This document shows positions 42,398-52,081 of a stretch of 64,000 nt of DNA, piece after piece. The stretch covers positions 1-64,000 of the forward strand of contig NZ_BJXB01000014.1 in assembly GCF_007990775.1 (NCBI RefSeq), in the 5' to 3' direction. Within the stretch, counting starts at the first letter, position 1, and each line of letters begins with the position of its first letter. The stretch comes from Deinococcus cellulosilyticus NBRC 106333 = KACC 11606. GTDB lineage: Bacteria > Deinococcota > Deinococci > Deinococcales > Deinococcaceae. The position numbers and the translations under genes are program-made. The notes below the pieces were generated by a model that saw nothing but the letters and a program-made list of their open reading frames with translations, was not told where the DNA came from and searched no databases.

Positions 42398-43537
42398 ATG
42401 AAGACATTGATCCTAGGTGCAGGTTATGCGGGCCTCGCAACTGCCACCAAACTCAAGCCCACCGAGGGCTTAGACGCAACGCTCATCGAGCAGAACCCCT
42501 TCCACACCTTTGAAACCCGACTGCACGAAGCAGCGGCCCACAATACCCAGGTGACCCTGCCCATCGCGCCCCTCTTGCGCGGTACTGGCGTGGAACTGGA
42601 GCTTGCCAAGGTTCTCTCTGTGGACCTCGACAAGAAAGAAGTGCAAACCGACAAAGGCCAGACCCTCAGCTACGACACCCTGGTGATTGGTCTTGGAAGC
42701 GTGACCAACTTCTACCGCATTCCCGGCCTCGCTGAATACGCCAGCGAACTGAAGCGCCTGGAAGATGCCGAAGAGATCTACGCCTGGATCAACAAGGCCC
42801 ACCTTCCCACCTACACCGGAAGCCGCAACATCGTCATCGGTGGTGCAGGTCTGACCGGGGTCGAGCTTGCCACCGAAGTGGCCCAGCGCACCGATTACCT
42901 CTCCAAGCAGCTTGGCACCGAAAAACTCACCATCTACCTGGTGGAAGCCGGTCCCAAGATCCTGCCTGTGCTCGAAGACGACCTGCGCAACAAGGCCATG
43001 AAGACCCTGCTGGATTACGACATCAAGGTCCTCACCGGTCACCGCGTGATGAAGGCCACCGAAGACACCGTGACCATCCAGGCCGAAGGCCAGGAGCCCC
43101 AGGTGATTCCTTCCGGCAAGACCATCTGGACCGGTGGAATTCAGGCCCAGGACATCGTGAAGGGTGAAAAACTCCAGCGTGGTCCCGCCAACCGCATCGT
43201 GGTGGACGCCACCCTGCGCATCCCCGAGTACCCCGAAGTCTTCGTGGTCGGCGACATGGCCCTGGGCAAAAACCAGGAAGGCAAGCCCGTGCCCACCACC
43301 GCCCAGCACGCCGGTCAACAGGGCCGCACCACAGGCCGCAACCTGATGCGTCTGGCCAGAGGCCGTGAACTCGTCGAATACGAGCCCAGCACCCTCGGTG
43401 AGTTCGTCTCCCTCGGTGGTCTGATGGCCGTGGGCTGGATGAAACTCCCCTGGAACCAGAAGCTCAAACTGTCCGGTGGTCTCGCCCACATGATGAAGAA
43501 AGCCAGTGAGTGGCGCTGGCGCGAGAGCATCTCTTAA
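42398..43537 (+). CDS. Type II NADH dehydrogenase (NDH-2, FAD)
   Basis: 379 residues. Non-proton-pumping NADH:quinone oxidoreductase. FAD-binding motif GAGYAGLATATKL at the start, second nucleotide site IVIGGAGLTGVELATEVAQR, VVGDMALGKNQEGKPVPTTA for the FAD ring, and a C-terminal amphipathic part that should attach to the membrane. The start at 42398 follows AGGAGCGAGA; an upstream in-frame ATG lacks a ribosome binding site. Preceded by the structured element at 42282-42354, which may regulate it. Confidence 0.92.
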   Translation: MKTLILGAGYAGLATATKLKPTEGLDATLIEQNPFHTFETRLHEAAAHNTQVTLPIAPLLRGTGVELELAKVLSVDLDKKEVQTDKGQTLSYDTLVIGLGSVTNFYRIPGLAEYASELKRLEDAEEIYAWINKAHLPTYTGSRNIVIGGAGLTGVELATEVAQRTDYLSKQLGTEKLTIYLVEAGPKILPVLEDDLRNKAMKTLLDYDIKVLTGHRVMKATEDTVTIQAEGQEPQVIPSGKTIWTGGIQAQDIVKGEKLQRGPANRIVVDATLRIPEYPEVFVVGDMALGKNQEGKPVPTTAQHAGQQGRTTGRNLMRLARGRELVEYEPSTLGEFVSLGGLMAVGWMKLPWNQKLKLSGGLAHMMKKASEWRWRESIS

Positions 43538-43554
43538 GATCCCTCTGAAACCGG

Positions 43555-43580
43555 AACCGCTGCCCTGTGCAGCGGTTTTT
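43555..43580 (+). terminator. Intrinsic terminator of ndh
   Basis: AACCGCTGC (43555-43563), CCTGT loop, GCAGCGGTT (43569-43577), then T's. Confidence 0.9.
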
Positions 43581-43659
43581 GCATTTGGGAGCACAAAGTT
43601 GTCCCTCAGGTGCATCCCTTTCTACTTTTTCTTTTCAAGCGCCCTCTTAGACTGAGACC

Positions 43660-44643
43660 ATGAAATGGGTCTGGGTGGGATTTCTGATGATGGGCACGGC
43701 ACTCGCAGCACCAGAGCAGGTTTTTTTACCAGGTGTACGCCACGAGTACCAGCGGCTCAACAACTGTGGTCCGGTCACGGTGGGGATGGCCCTCAGTTAT
43801 TACGGCAGCGACCTCAACCAGTACCAGATCGCTCCGGTGATCAAACCCAACAAAGCAGACAAGAACGTCTCACCCGATGAACTGAAGGCCTTCGCTCAGA
43901 AGCAGGGTTTCAAAGTTCACATGGGTGTGGCCGGAAACACAGGGACCCTTAAAACCCTGCTGTCTGCAGGTTTTCCAGTGATGATTGAAACCTGGATGGA
44001 GCTCCCTGAAGAAGGGGGAATGGGACATTACCGTCTGGTGCTCGGTTATGACGATGCTGTGGGGGTTTTCAAGGCTTACGACTCTTATCTGGGCACAAAA
44101 GTCACCCAGAATTACACCCGTTTTGACCGGGACTGGCAGGTCTTCAACCGCACCTATCTGGTGATGTACCCCGAAAACAAAGCCAGTGAAGTGGAAGCCC
44201 TTCTGGGACCTCGCATGCATGGAGGCTGGGTGCTGAAAAAAGCCTTGCAGGTTGCCCAGGCCGAAACCCGTGAAAATCCCAGAAATGCTTACGCATGGTT
44301 CAACCTGGGCAGCACCCTGACCCGTCTGAACAGCCCAAAAGCTGCCGTCAAAGCCTTTGATCAGGCCAGACAGCTGGGTCTGCCCTGGCGCATGTTCTGG
44401 TATCAGTTTGATGCTTTCGAGGCCTACTTCAGGGCAGGACGGTATTCAGATGTGGTCAAACTGACCAGCGATGTGCTCAGGAACGCCCCGGACCATGAAG
44501 AAGCCTACTACTGGCGCGGACGTTCCCGGTACCAGTTGAAACAGCCCACCCAGGCCAGGGCAGACCTGCAGAAAGCCCTGCAGTACCGTCCAGCATTCAG
44601 GGAGGCCAGGGACATTCTGAACGTCTGGCAGGCCAGAGGGTGA
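43660..44643 (+). CDS. Secreted C39-like cysteine peptidase with TPR repeats
   Basis: 327 residues with a signal peptide (MKWVWVGFLMMGTALAAP). The N-terminal domain (18-170) is a Peptidase_C39_2 fold: Cys in NNCGPVTVGMAL, His in MGHYRLVLGY, Asp in KAYDSYLG. The C-terminal half (190-325) has TPR-like helices (AYAWFNLGSTLTRLNSPKAA, YYWRGRSRYQLKQPTQAR). It probably cleaves or binds a periplasmic or cell-wall protein. TAGACT lies six nt before the ATG, a leaderless layout. Its stop codon overlaps the start of a repeat. Confidence 0.85.
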   Translation: MKWVWVGFLMMGTALAAPEQVFLPGVRHEYQRLNNCGPVTVGMALSYYGSDLNQYQIAPVIKPNKADKNVSPDELKAFAQKQGFKVHMGVAGNTGTLKTLLSAGFPVMIETWMELPEEGGMGHYRLVLGYDDAVGVFKAYDSYLGTKVTQNYTRFDRDWQVFNRTYLVMYPENKASEVEALLGPRMHGGWVLKKALQVAQAETRENPRNAYAWFNLGSTLTRLNSPKAAVKAFDQARQLGLPWRMFWYQFDAFEAYFRAGRYSDVVKLTSDVLRNAPDHEEAYYWRGRSRYQLKQPTQARADLQKALQYRPAFREARDILNVWQARG

Positions 44644-44828
44644 AGCGGTCAGCGGTCAGCCATCAGTGAAAATGGGCTTCAGCAACATCTGTGACAGGAA
44701 GGTTTCAGGGACTGTTGTGGGTTCTGGGCGAAGACCAGAGCCATTGAGAAAGAAAAGTCTCTGGCAACAAAGGTGCTGTGCTCAACTTGTTCTTTGCTGA
44801 AAGCTGACTGCTGATCTCTGACCGCTTC
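44642..44828. repeat. 187-bp inverted-repeat element of the GTCAGC type
   Basis: Left arm 44642-44666 and right arm 44804-44828 match in inverted orientation at 21 of 25 positions. Same heptameric GTCAGC/CTGA style as 34620-34775, but the interior differs. The left arm starts inside the stop codon TGA of the C39-like gene; the right end lies by the promoter of the next gene (TAGACT, 44834-44839). Confidence 0.7.
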
Positions 44829-44866
44829 CGTGCTAGACTTCAGCAAATCCTTTTCTTGGAGACAAC

Positions 44867-45616
44867 ATGCGTGTACTGATCACAGGTTTAAATGGCACCC
44901 TCGCCCCAGTTGTGGCCAGGGTTCTTGAACAGCAGGGAGCAGAGATTCTCGCCTGGGACCGCCAGAATGTGGACCCTGAGAACATTGAAGCTTCTGCTGG
45001 ATATTTGGAAGCGCTTCAACCTGAAGCCATTGTGCATCTTGCCATGGGCAGTGAACACTGGGCCGGACGGCTTGCAACTTTTGCCGCCCAGCAGCAGATT
45101 CCCTTCGTTTTCACCAGCACAGTCATGGTTTTTGATGATGATCCAGACGGACCCCATCACCCGGCCGATCCCAGAACCGAGAAAGATGGCTACGGCACGT
45201 ACAAGGTGCGCTGTGAGGATGCCATTCTTGCAGCAAACAGAAACGCCATCATTGCCCGAATTGGCTGGCAGATTGACCCCTCAGGAGAGGGAAACAACAT
45301 GCTGGCCCACCTCGACCAGTGGCAGGAAAGAGACGGCAAAATCGAGGCCAGCACCCTCTGGAAACCTGCATGCTCTTTCATGGAGGACACTGCAGAAAGC
45401 CTGTGGAACCTGCTGCAGGCCCGACAGGGAGGCATTTACCATCTGGACGCCAACGCCAGAGATGGCTGGACCTTCGCTCAGGTGGTGACGGCCCTGCAAA
45501 AGAAATTTGACCGCAACTGGGAAGTGGTGCCTGTGGAAGGCTACAAACACGACCAGAGGCTGGCCGGACACGAAAATTTGATCCGGCCCCTTTCAGACCG
45601 GATCGGAATGGGCTGA
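44867..45616 (+). CDS. RmlD-like NAD(P)-dependent sugar epimerase/reductase
   Basis: 249 residues. A Rossmann start with VLITGLNGTLAPVVARVL and a short-chain-type active site; FTSTVMVFDDD fits the RmlD/NAD-dependent epimerase family, and YGTYKVRCE holds the YxxxK catalytic pair. Probably acts on a nucleotide sugar. No rml operon lies beside it. ATG follows TTGGAGACAAC. Confidence 0.8.
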   Translation: MRVLITGLNGTLAPVVARVLEQQGAEILAWDRQNVDPENIEASAGYLEALQPEAIVHLAMGSEHWAGRLATFAAQQQIPFVFTSTVMVFDDDPDGPHHPADPRTEKDGYGTYKVRCEDAILAANRNAIIARIGWQIDPSGEGNNMLAHLDQWQERDGKIEASTLWKPACSFMEDTAESLWNLLQARQGGIYHLDANARDGWTFAQVVTALQKKFDRNWEVVPVEGYKHDQRLAGHENLIRPLSDRIGMG

Positions 45617-45638
45617 CACACTGTTGCCACCGGATGAC

Positions 45639-45715
45639 TGGTGGACCCGAGGGGGTTCGAACCCCCGACCTCACGGATGCGAACCGTGCGCTCTCCCGGG
45701 CTGAGCTACAGGCCC
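45639..45715 (-). tRNA. tRNA-Ala(CGC)
   Basis: A complete cloverleaf on the minus strand, 77 nt with CCA encoded. The acceptor stem is 7 bp with the alanine identity pair G3-U70; D arm from TAGCTC; anticodon loop TTCGCAT gives CGC, reading codon GCG (Ala); T arm GGGGG-TTCGAAC-CCCCT. Promoter TTGCCC-17-TACATT lies immediately upstream. Confidence 0.95.
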
Positions 45716-45725
45716 CTGTGGTCTG

Positions 45726-45754
45726 AATGTAGCACTGCTCTGGGAGAGGGGCAA
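45726..45754 (-). promoter_or_regulatory. Promoter of tRNA-Ala
   Basis: Minus strand: TTGCCC (45749-45754), 17-bp spacer, TACATT (45726-45731), start expected at about 45719, four nt before the mature tRNA 5' end. Confidence 0.7.
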
Positions 45755-45839
45755 GGGATGTTTTTCCTTTTTTGCCGAGGGCAAGTCAGAAAAGCTTTTG
45801 CATCAGCACAGGGTTGACATTCTGCTTAAGCTCAAGCAC

Positions 45840-45880
45840 TTTGGGCTCTTTGCTCTCGGCTTTCGGCCCTCGGCATAGAC
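45840..45880. repeat. CTCGGC-type degenerate repeat between tRNA-Ala and guaB
   Basis: GGGCTCTTTGCTCTCGGC and the following CGGCCCTCGGC belong to the same simple degenerate repeat as 39215-39265 and 61795-62000. The rest of the tRNA-guaB gap (45720-46009) holds the tRNA promoter, this repeat, and the guaB promoter; no gene was seen. Confidence 0.5.
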
Positions 45881-45993
45881 AGAGCCTTTGTTTTCACCTG
45901 CAGATCGTATAGGATGAATGCACCACAAATGATGTCCAAAATTGGGCTAGGCGTATTGGGCGGCATCCCTCTGCGTACCTGAGCCAAAAGGGT

Positions 45994-45999
45994 TATACT
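45994..45999 (+). promoter_or_regulatory. -10 box of guaB
   Basis: TATACT, ten nt before the guaB ATG, so the transcript would start about four nt before the start codon; a near-leaderless arrangement without ribosome binding site. Confidence 0.6.
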
Positions 46000-46009
46000 T
46001 GCCTGCAAT

Positions 46010-47473
<1,464 letters not shown>

Positions 47474-47487
47474 AACCATACACCAAC

Positions 47488-47515
47488 AAAGCCAGGGAAG
47501 TCCCCTGGCTTTTTT
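47488..47515 (+). terminator. Intrinsic terminator of guaB
   Basis: AAAGCCAGGG (47488-47497), AAGTC loop, CCCTGGCTTT (47503-47512), then T's to 47515. It faces the minus-strand gene. Confidence 0.85.
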
Positions 47516-48204
47516 CATTGCAGATCGAGAGGGAGAAAATGCAGGGGAATTCCTGCTGATTCTGGGGTTCTTTCGAGGGCCACTGCAGCCTGCCATCCCA
47601 GCAGACGCTCCCTTTGCAGGAGCCAGGTCATGGCCTGAATCAGCTGTGCAGGGCAGGGAGGACACAGGCCCACCCGGGTGCGGACATCTCTCATGAAGTG
47701 CGCCACCGCATGGTCAAAGCCATGCAGGGTCTCCCTGAAATCCTCCTCCAGTTGCAACACATCCATCTTGTGGTCCTGGCACGCCCACAAGATGGCCCGG
47801 GGCAGGTCAAAACGCACATGGGCGACCAACTGCGGATAAAACAGGTACATCACCTGAATAAAGGAAGGTCTGGAGGTTCTGAACTGCTGGCACCTGTGAA
47901 ACGCCCATTGCCAGTGCGCTTCTGGATGCTTCAGGTTGTGCTGGTACAGCTGAAAAAAATACCTCTGTACGGTGAGGATCACCTCTGGATGCTGGTAATC
48001 TCCCCACTCCACCTTGCGCAGCACATGTTTGCTGGAATGGATGTAGGCAGACACAAACCAGTACCGGTGGTTGAGCACCCTGCCAGACGAATCCTGCAAC
48101 ACCTCTCCCAGGGTTTCCAGCCTGCGGATGATTTCGCGGGATTGCGAGAAGGCTGCCGAGTTGCCCTTTTCATCTACAGAACGCGGTGGAACGTTCAGCT
48201 GCAT
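47515..48204 (-). CDS. Hypothetical protein, possibly DUF5995-like
   Basis: 229 residues, helical, no signal peptide. The pattern FIQVMYLFYPQLVAHVRFDL followed by PRAIL, and EEDFRETLHGFDHAVAHFM, reminds me of DUF5995 proteins (HI..DLP.AL and FLRVND), but I am not certain. Trp- and His-rich in the middle (HPEAHWQWAFHRCQQ). TACACT (48210-48215) lies five nt before the ATG, so leaderless. Convergent with guaB. Confidence 0.5.
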   Translation of the reverse strand: MQLNVPPRSVDEKGNSAAFSQSREIIRRLETLGEVLQDSSGRVLNHRYWFVSAYIHSSKHVLRKVEWGDYQHPEVILTVQRYFFQLYQHNLKHPEAHWQWAFHRCQQFRTSRPSFIQVMYLFYPQLVAHVRFDLPRAILWACQDHKMDVLQLEEDFRETLHGFDHAVAHFMRDVRTRVGLCPPCPAQLIQAMTWLLQRERLLGWQAAVALERTPESAGIPLHFLPLDLQ

Positions 48205-48329
48205 GATCCAGTGTAGACCTCAGAATGCAACAGAATTCTTTCCTGGCAGCGCATTGAAAACACAGACGACTTGTGGCAAGGTGACCCATCTTCTTTTTCC
48301 CCGGGGCGTCCCGGGTTATGACTTACACC

Positions 48330-49397
48330 ATGAGTCAGCTTTTTACCCCCATCACTTTTCAGGGCGTGACTTTGAGAAACCGCATTGTGGTCAGCCCCAT
48401 GTGCCAGTACAGCTCAGAGAACGGGTACCCCACCGACTGGCATCTGGTGCACCTGGGTTCTTTTGCCAGAGGTGGCGCAGGTCTGGTCATCCTTGAAGCC
48501 ACTGCTGTGACACCAGAAGGCCGCATCAGCCCACAGGACATGGGCATCTGGGAAGACGGTCAGGCAGAGGCCCTGGGCAAGATCGTGCACTTCATCAAAG
48601 GTCAGGGATCTGTGGCGGGCATTCAACTGGCCCACGCAGGCAGGAAAGCCAGCACGCGGGTGCCCTGGGACCAGAGCCGGGAAGTCCTTACCCCTGCAGA
48701 AGGAGGCTGGGAAGTGGTTGGACCCAGCGCAATTCCCTTTACAGAGGGATGGCTGGTGCCCCATGCCCTGACCTTTGAAGAAATTCAGACCCTCAAGGAG
48801 CACTGGGTGGCTGCAGCCCTCAGAGCAGTCAAAGCAGGTTTTGAGGTGCTGGAGATTCACGCTGCCCACGGCTACCTCCTGCATGAGTTCCTGTCCCCCC
48901 TCAGCAACCACCGGACAGATGAGTACGGTGGAAGCCTGGAGAACCGCAGCAGGTTGCTGCTGGAAATCACCCGTTCCATCAAGGCTGCCATTCCTGCCTC
49001 GCTCTCCCTGTGGGTGCGCATCAGTGCCACCGACTGGACCGAGGGTGGATGGAGCATTGAGGAAAGTGTAGAACTGTCAAAAGCCCTCAAAGAAGCTGGA
49101 GTCGATCTGATTGATGTGTCCACTGGAGGCAATGTGCCCAGAGCGCAGATTCCTGTCGGCCCTGGATATCAGGTTCGTTTTGCCGAGAGGATCAAGCAGA
49201 AAGCAGGCATCGCCACAGGTGCGGTGGGCCTGATCACCGAGCCCCATCAGGCAGAACAGATTGTCGCCACCGGACAGGCCGACGTGGCCTTGCTGGCCCG
49301 TGCCTTCCTCAGGGACCCGCACTGGCCCCAGGCAGCAGCGAAAGTGCTCGGGGTCAAAACCGATGTTCCAAAACAGTATGGACGGGCCTGGCTGTGA
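48330..49397 (+). CDS. NADPH dehydrogenase, Old Yellow Enzyme family (YqjM/NamA type)
   Basis: 355 residues. An FMN enzyme of the YqjM class that reduces activated alkenes. Signatures: LFTPITFQGVTLRNRIVVSP, MCQYSSENGYPTDWHLVHLG, QLAHAGRKAS, EIHAAHGYLLHEFLSPLSNH, RTDEYGGSLENRSRLLLE, and AFLRDPHWP at the end. The start at 48330 (MSQLFTPI) lies 7 nt after a TATGAC -10; an ATG at 48318 is the alternative. Substrate unknown. Confidence 0.93.
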   Translation: MSQLFTPITFQGVTLRNRIVVSPMCQYSSENGYPTDWHLVHLGSFARGGAGLVILEATAVTPEGRISPQDMGIWEDGQAEALGKIVHFIKGQGSVAGIQLAHAGRKASTRVPWDQSREVLTPAEGGWEVVGPSAIPFTEGWLVPHALTFEEIQTLKEHWVAAALRAVKAGFEVLEIHAAHGYLLHEFLSPLSNHRTDEYGGSLENRSRLLLEITRSIKAAIPASLSLWVRISATDWTEGGWSIEESVELSKALKEAGVDLIDVSTGGNVPRAQIPVGPGYQVRFAERIKQKAGIATGAVGLITEPHQAEQIVATGQADVALLARAFLRDPHWPQAAAKVLGVKTDVPKQYGRAWL

Positions 49398-49417
49398 GGG
49401 ACTGAAGTGTGAAGGCA

Positions 49418-49476
49418 GCACATGTGACAGAAATGGTGTACACCGCGAGAAAAATGGTGCACCAGTGCACATGTGC
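49418..49476 (+). promoter_or_regulatory. Cluster of four palindromes upstream of the hemolysin III gene
   Basis: GCACATGTGA (49418-49427), GGTGTACACC (49435-49444), TGGTGCACCA (49455-49464) and GCACATGTGC (49467-49476). Two of them sit in the same AATGGTG context. They lie just before the promoter (TATACT at 49505-49510), a good place for a dimeric repressor or activator. Confidence 0.55.
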
Positions 49477-49516
49477 TGCACACTTTCTGAACCGGGTACA
49501 AGCGTATACTTGAGGT

Positions 49517-50164
49517 ATGTTGAAGCACCTGCGTGAACCCATCAATGCCATCACCCACTGGATCGGGGCTGGCAAAGCCATCGTCCTGACCGTGCTGTTG
49601 TGCATCTTCGCCTACAAGGGAGGGGTTCACTGGTGGCCATTTCTGATCTTCGGGGTCAGCATGTTCCTGCTGTACCTTGCCAGTGCCTCCTACCACACTT
49701 TTCATGTCAAAGAACGGGTTCTGTTGTGGCTCCGCAAACTGGATCACAGTGCCATCTTTCTGCTGATTGCAGGCAGTTACACCCCCATTGCCATGCTGGC
49801 CCTGGATGGTCCCTGGCGACTGTGGACCATGGTCGTGGTGTGGGGGGTGGCCCTGGCTGGAGTCATCCTGAAACTGGTCACCATGAAACTGCCCCGCTGG
49901 ATTTCCACCATTTTGTATCTTGCCATGGGCTGGATGAGCGTGATCCTGATGCCCCAGCTTTTGAACCAGTTCTCCTGGCCGCCACTGGTCTGGATGTGCA
50001 TCGGAGGGGTCTTTTACTCCATTGGAGCCATCATCTATGCCACCAAGAAACTGAACCCCATTCCGGGCGTGTTTGGCTTCCATGAAATCTGGCACCTGTT
50101 TGTGCTGGGTGGGACGGCAAGCCACGCCGTCACAATGTTTTATCTGACTTCACGGGTGGCTTAG
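49517..50164 (+). CDS. Hemolysin III / PAQR-family membrane protein
   Basis: 215 residues, seven membrane segments. Family pattern: EPINAITHWIGAGKAI at the start, YLASASYHTFHVKERVLLWL, LRKLDHSAIFLLIAGSYTPI, and FGFHEIWHLFVLGGTASHAV with the conserved His residues (zinc ligands in the CREST/PAQR superfamily). A membrane hydrolase is suspected for this superfamily, while haemolysis is a historical name. TATACT lies six nt before the ATG, a leaderless layout. Its stop shares bases with a repeat. Confidence 0.93.
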   Translation: MLKHLREPINAITHWIGAGKAIVLTVLLCIFAYKGGVHWWPFLIFGVSMFLLYLASASYHTFHVKERVLLWLRKLDHSAIFLLIAGSYTPIAMLALDGPWRLWTMVVVWGVALAGVILKLVTMKLPRWISTILYLAMGWMSVILMPQLLNQFSWPPLVWMCIGGVFYSIGAIIYATKKLNPIPGVFGFHEIWHLFVLGGTASHAVTMFYLTSRVA

Positions 50165-50313
50165 ATCCCCCTGCTCATCACTGACGCTCTGAGCTGTCCC
50201 CCTTGACGAAGGGGGATTGGAGTGCGTCTGGGATGTACTCCAGCTGAAAAAAATCACCAACCTCCCTTTGTTAAGGGAGGACCGTCGAGCGACAGCGAGA
50301 AGCGGAGGGATCT
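50163..50313. repeat. 151-bp interspersed element with AGATCCCCCT ends
   Basis: AGATCCCCCT (50163-50172) opens inside the stop TAG of the hemolysin III gene and the right end is AGGGATCT (50306-50313). Internal landmarks (CTTGACGAAGGGGGATT, GCGTCTGG, CACCAACC, and the short hairpin around TTGTTAAGG) are shared with 6989-7137. Confidence 0.8.
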
Positions 50314-50353
50314 GACCCTCCGCACCCTCAAACCACCAATGACACGTCAGAAT

Positions 50354-51352
50354 CTATTGTTGCGTCAGCGCAGCATAGGCCTGCAGCTTCAGCAAAGCCT
50401 CACCCGAGTCCAGCACTTCATAAGCACGCTGGATGCCTTTCTCGATGCTTTCCTGTTGACCTGAGATGTACAGGGCGATGCCTGCGTTCAGGGCGACAAT
50501 GTCCCGCTGGGCCTGGGTGCCTTTGCCGCCCAGGACCGCTTTTGTGATCTCAGCGTTGTGCTGGGCATCTCCACCCTGGATGTCCTGTTTGGCCACACAG
50601 CGGATGCCTACACTTTCGGGTTCGATGGTGTATTCACTGATTTCACCATCTTTGAGTTCAGCGACCTGATTGGGACCGCAGGTGGTGAACTCGTCCAGCC
50701 CATCCCCGTAAACCACGATGCCGCGTTTCAGGCCAAGTTTCTGCAGCACCTGTGCAAAGACAGGCACCAGATGAGGGCTGGACACCCCGACCACCTGATG
50801 GGTGGGGGTGGCAGGGTTGGTCAGCGGACCGAGCAGATTGAAAACCGTCCTGACGCCAAGTTCAGCACGCACCGGAGCAGCAAAACGCATGGCAGGATGG
50901 TAACTGCGAGCAAAGAGGAAGCCCACCCCCACAGTGTTGATGGCTTTCTCGATGGTTTCTGGTGTAGCGTTCAGGTTCACACCGCAGGCTTCTAAAAGGT
51001 CTGCACTGCCGGATTTGCTGCTGGCTGCACGGTTGCCGTGTTTTGCCACGGTCACCCCTGCAGTGGACACCACAAAAATGGTGGTGGTGGAAATGTTGAA
51101 GGGATTCTCGCTGTCCCCTCCCGTTCCCACGATGTCCATCACCAGGGGGGCTTTCACCTTCACTGGAATGGCAAATTCACGCATGGTGGAGGCAAAGCCT
51201 GCAATCTCCTGAGGGGCCTCTCCCCGCACACGCAGGGCAGCCAGGGCAGCAGAAAGCCGAACCGGGCTCACCTGATCACTCATCACCTGCCGCATGAACT
51301 CAGCGGCTTCATCGAAAGACAGCACCTGACCGGACAACAGTTTATGAAGCAT
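50354..51352 (-). CDS. trpD: Anthranilate phosphoribosyltransferase
   Basis: 332 residues. Transfers phosphoribose from PRPP to anthranilate, step 2 of tryptophan synthesis. Signatures: DIVGTGGDSENPFNISTTT, VAKHGNRAASSKSGSADLLE, ARSYHPAMRFAAPVRAELGV, FNLLGPLTNPA. GAGGT lies 6-7 nt before the ATG at 51352, so the earlier start was rejected. Fourth gene of the trp operon, 147 nt after trpG, the gap holding a repeat end. Confidence 0.96.
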   Translation of the reverse strand: MLHKLLSGQVLSFDEAAEFMRQVMSDQVSPVRLSAALAALRVRGEAPQEIAGFASTMREFAIPVKVKAPLVMDIVGTGGDSENPFNISTTTIFVVSTAGVTVAKHGNRAASSKSGSADLLEACGVNLNATPETIEKAINTVGVGFLFARSYHPAMRFAAPVRAELGVRTVFNLLGPLTNPATPTHQVVGVSSPHLVPVFAQVLQKLGLKRGIVVYGDGLDEFTTCGPNQVAELKDGEISEYTIEPESVGIRCVAKQDIQGGDAQHNAEITKAVLGGKGTQAQRDIVALNAGIALYISGQQESIEKGIQRAYEVLDSGEALLKLQAYAALTQQ

Positions 51353-51453
51353 CGAAGACCTCAATTGATTTTAGGGGCCTGGGGCCAGGAGAAAAGGGCT
51401 CAGGGCTAGACGGTGGGGGAGAGGAACATCTGTTGGCACCCAGATTTCAGTTG

Positions 51454-51499
51454 ACACCAACCTCCCCTCGTTAGGGGAGGAAAGCGCAGCGAGGTAGGG
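51454..51499. repeat. Partial right end of the AGATCCCCC-type element
   Basis: GACACCAACC, the hairpin CCTCCCCT-CGTT-AGGGGAGG (51461-51480) and AGCGCAGCGAG match the right third of the element at 50163-50313. It abuts the trpG stop (51500-51502) inside the trp operon. The hairpin could affect the trpG-trpD mRNA. Confidence 0.6.
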
Positions 51500-52081
51500 T
51501 CAATACGGATCATCCAGAAAATTCTTCAGCATCTGATGCCCATGCTCACTGGCAATGGACTCCGGGTGGAACTGCACCCCATGCATGGGGTACTGTTTGT
51601 GGCGCAGGGCCATCAGGGTTTTGCTGCCGTCCACTTCGGTGGTCCAGGCAGTGGCTTCTAGCACTTCGGGCAGGTCTTCAACCACCAGAGAGTGGTAGCG
51701 GGTCACCTGAATGTCTTCGGGGATGCCAGCGAACACACCTTTTTCATTGTGCTGGATGCGGGACATTTTGCCGTGCATGATGTGTTTTGCCCGCATCACG
51801 TTGCCACCAAAAGCCTGTCCCATGCTCTGGTGACCCAGGCACACGCCCAGAATGGGGATCTGGGGGGCGTATTTCTCGATCACGGGGATGCTCAGGCCTG
51901 CTTCGCTGGGGGTGCAGGGACCGGGGGAGATGATGATGCGGTCGGGCTGCAGTTTGTCGATGTCTTCGATCTCGAACTGGTCGTTCCTCCACACTTCGGC
52001 CTCAATGCCAAACTCCCCGAGGTACTGCACGATGTTGTAGGTGAAACTGTCGTAATTGTCGATGACCAGAACCTTCATCAT
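51500..52081 (-). CDS. trpG: Anthranilate synthase glutamine amidotransferase component
   Basis: 193 residues. Class I glutaminase: VIDNYDSFTYNIVQYL, SPGPCTPSEAG, catalytic Cys in GVCLGHQSMGQAFGG, and the His/Glu pair in HGVQFHPESIASEHG. It supplies ammonia to TrpE. The ATG at 52081 overlaps the stop of the tautomerase gene (TAATG) with GAGGTG upstream; a second ATG follows directly. Third gene in the operon. Confidence 0.96.
   Translation of the reverse strand: MMKVLVIDNYDSFTYNIVQYLGEFGIEAEVWRNDQFEIEDIDKLQPDRIIISPGPCTPSEAGLSIPVIEKYAPQIPILGVCLGHQSMGQAFGGNVMRAKHIMHGKMSRIQHNEKGVFAGIPEDIQVTRYHSLVVEDLPEVLEATAWTTEVDGSKTLMALRHKQYPMHGVQFHPESIASEHGHQMLKNFLDDPY

Noticed and set aside
44642..44828. 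CRISPR array (repeated GTCAGC units)
   Set aside because: The units are degenerate heptamers in inverted orientation and there are no regular spacers; this is an inverted-repeat element, not a CRISPR.
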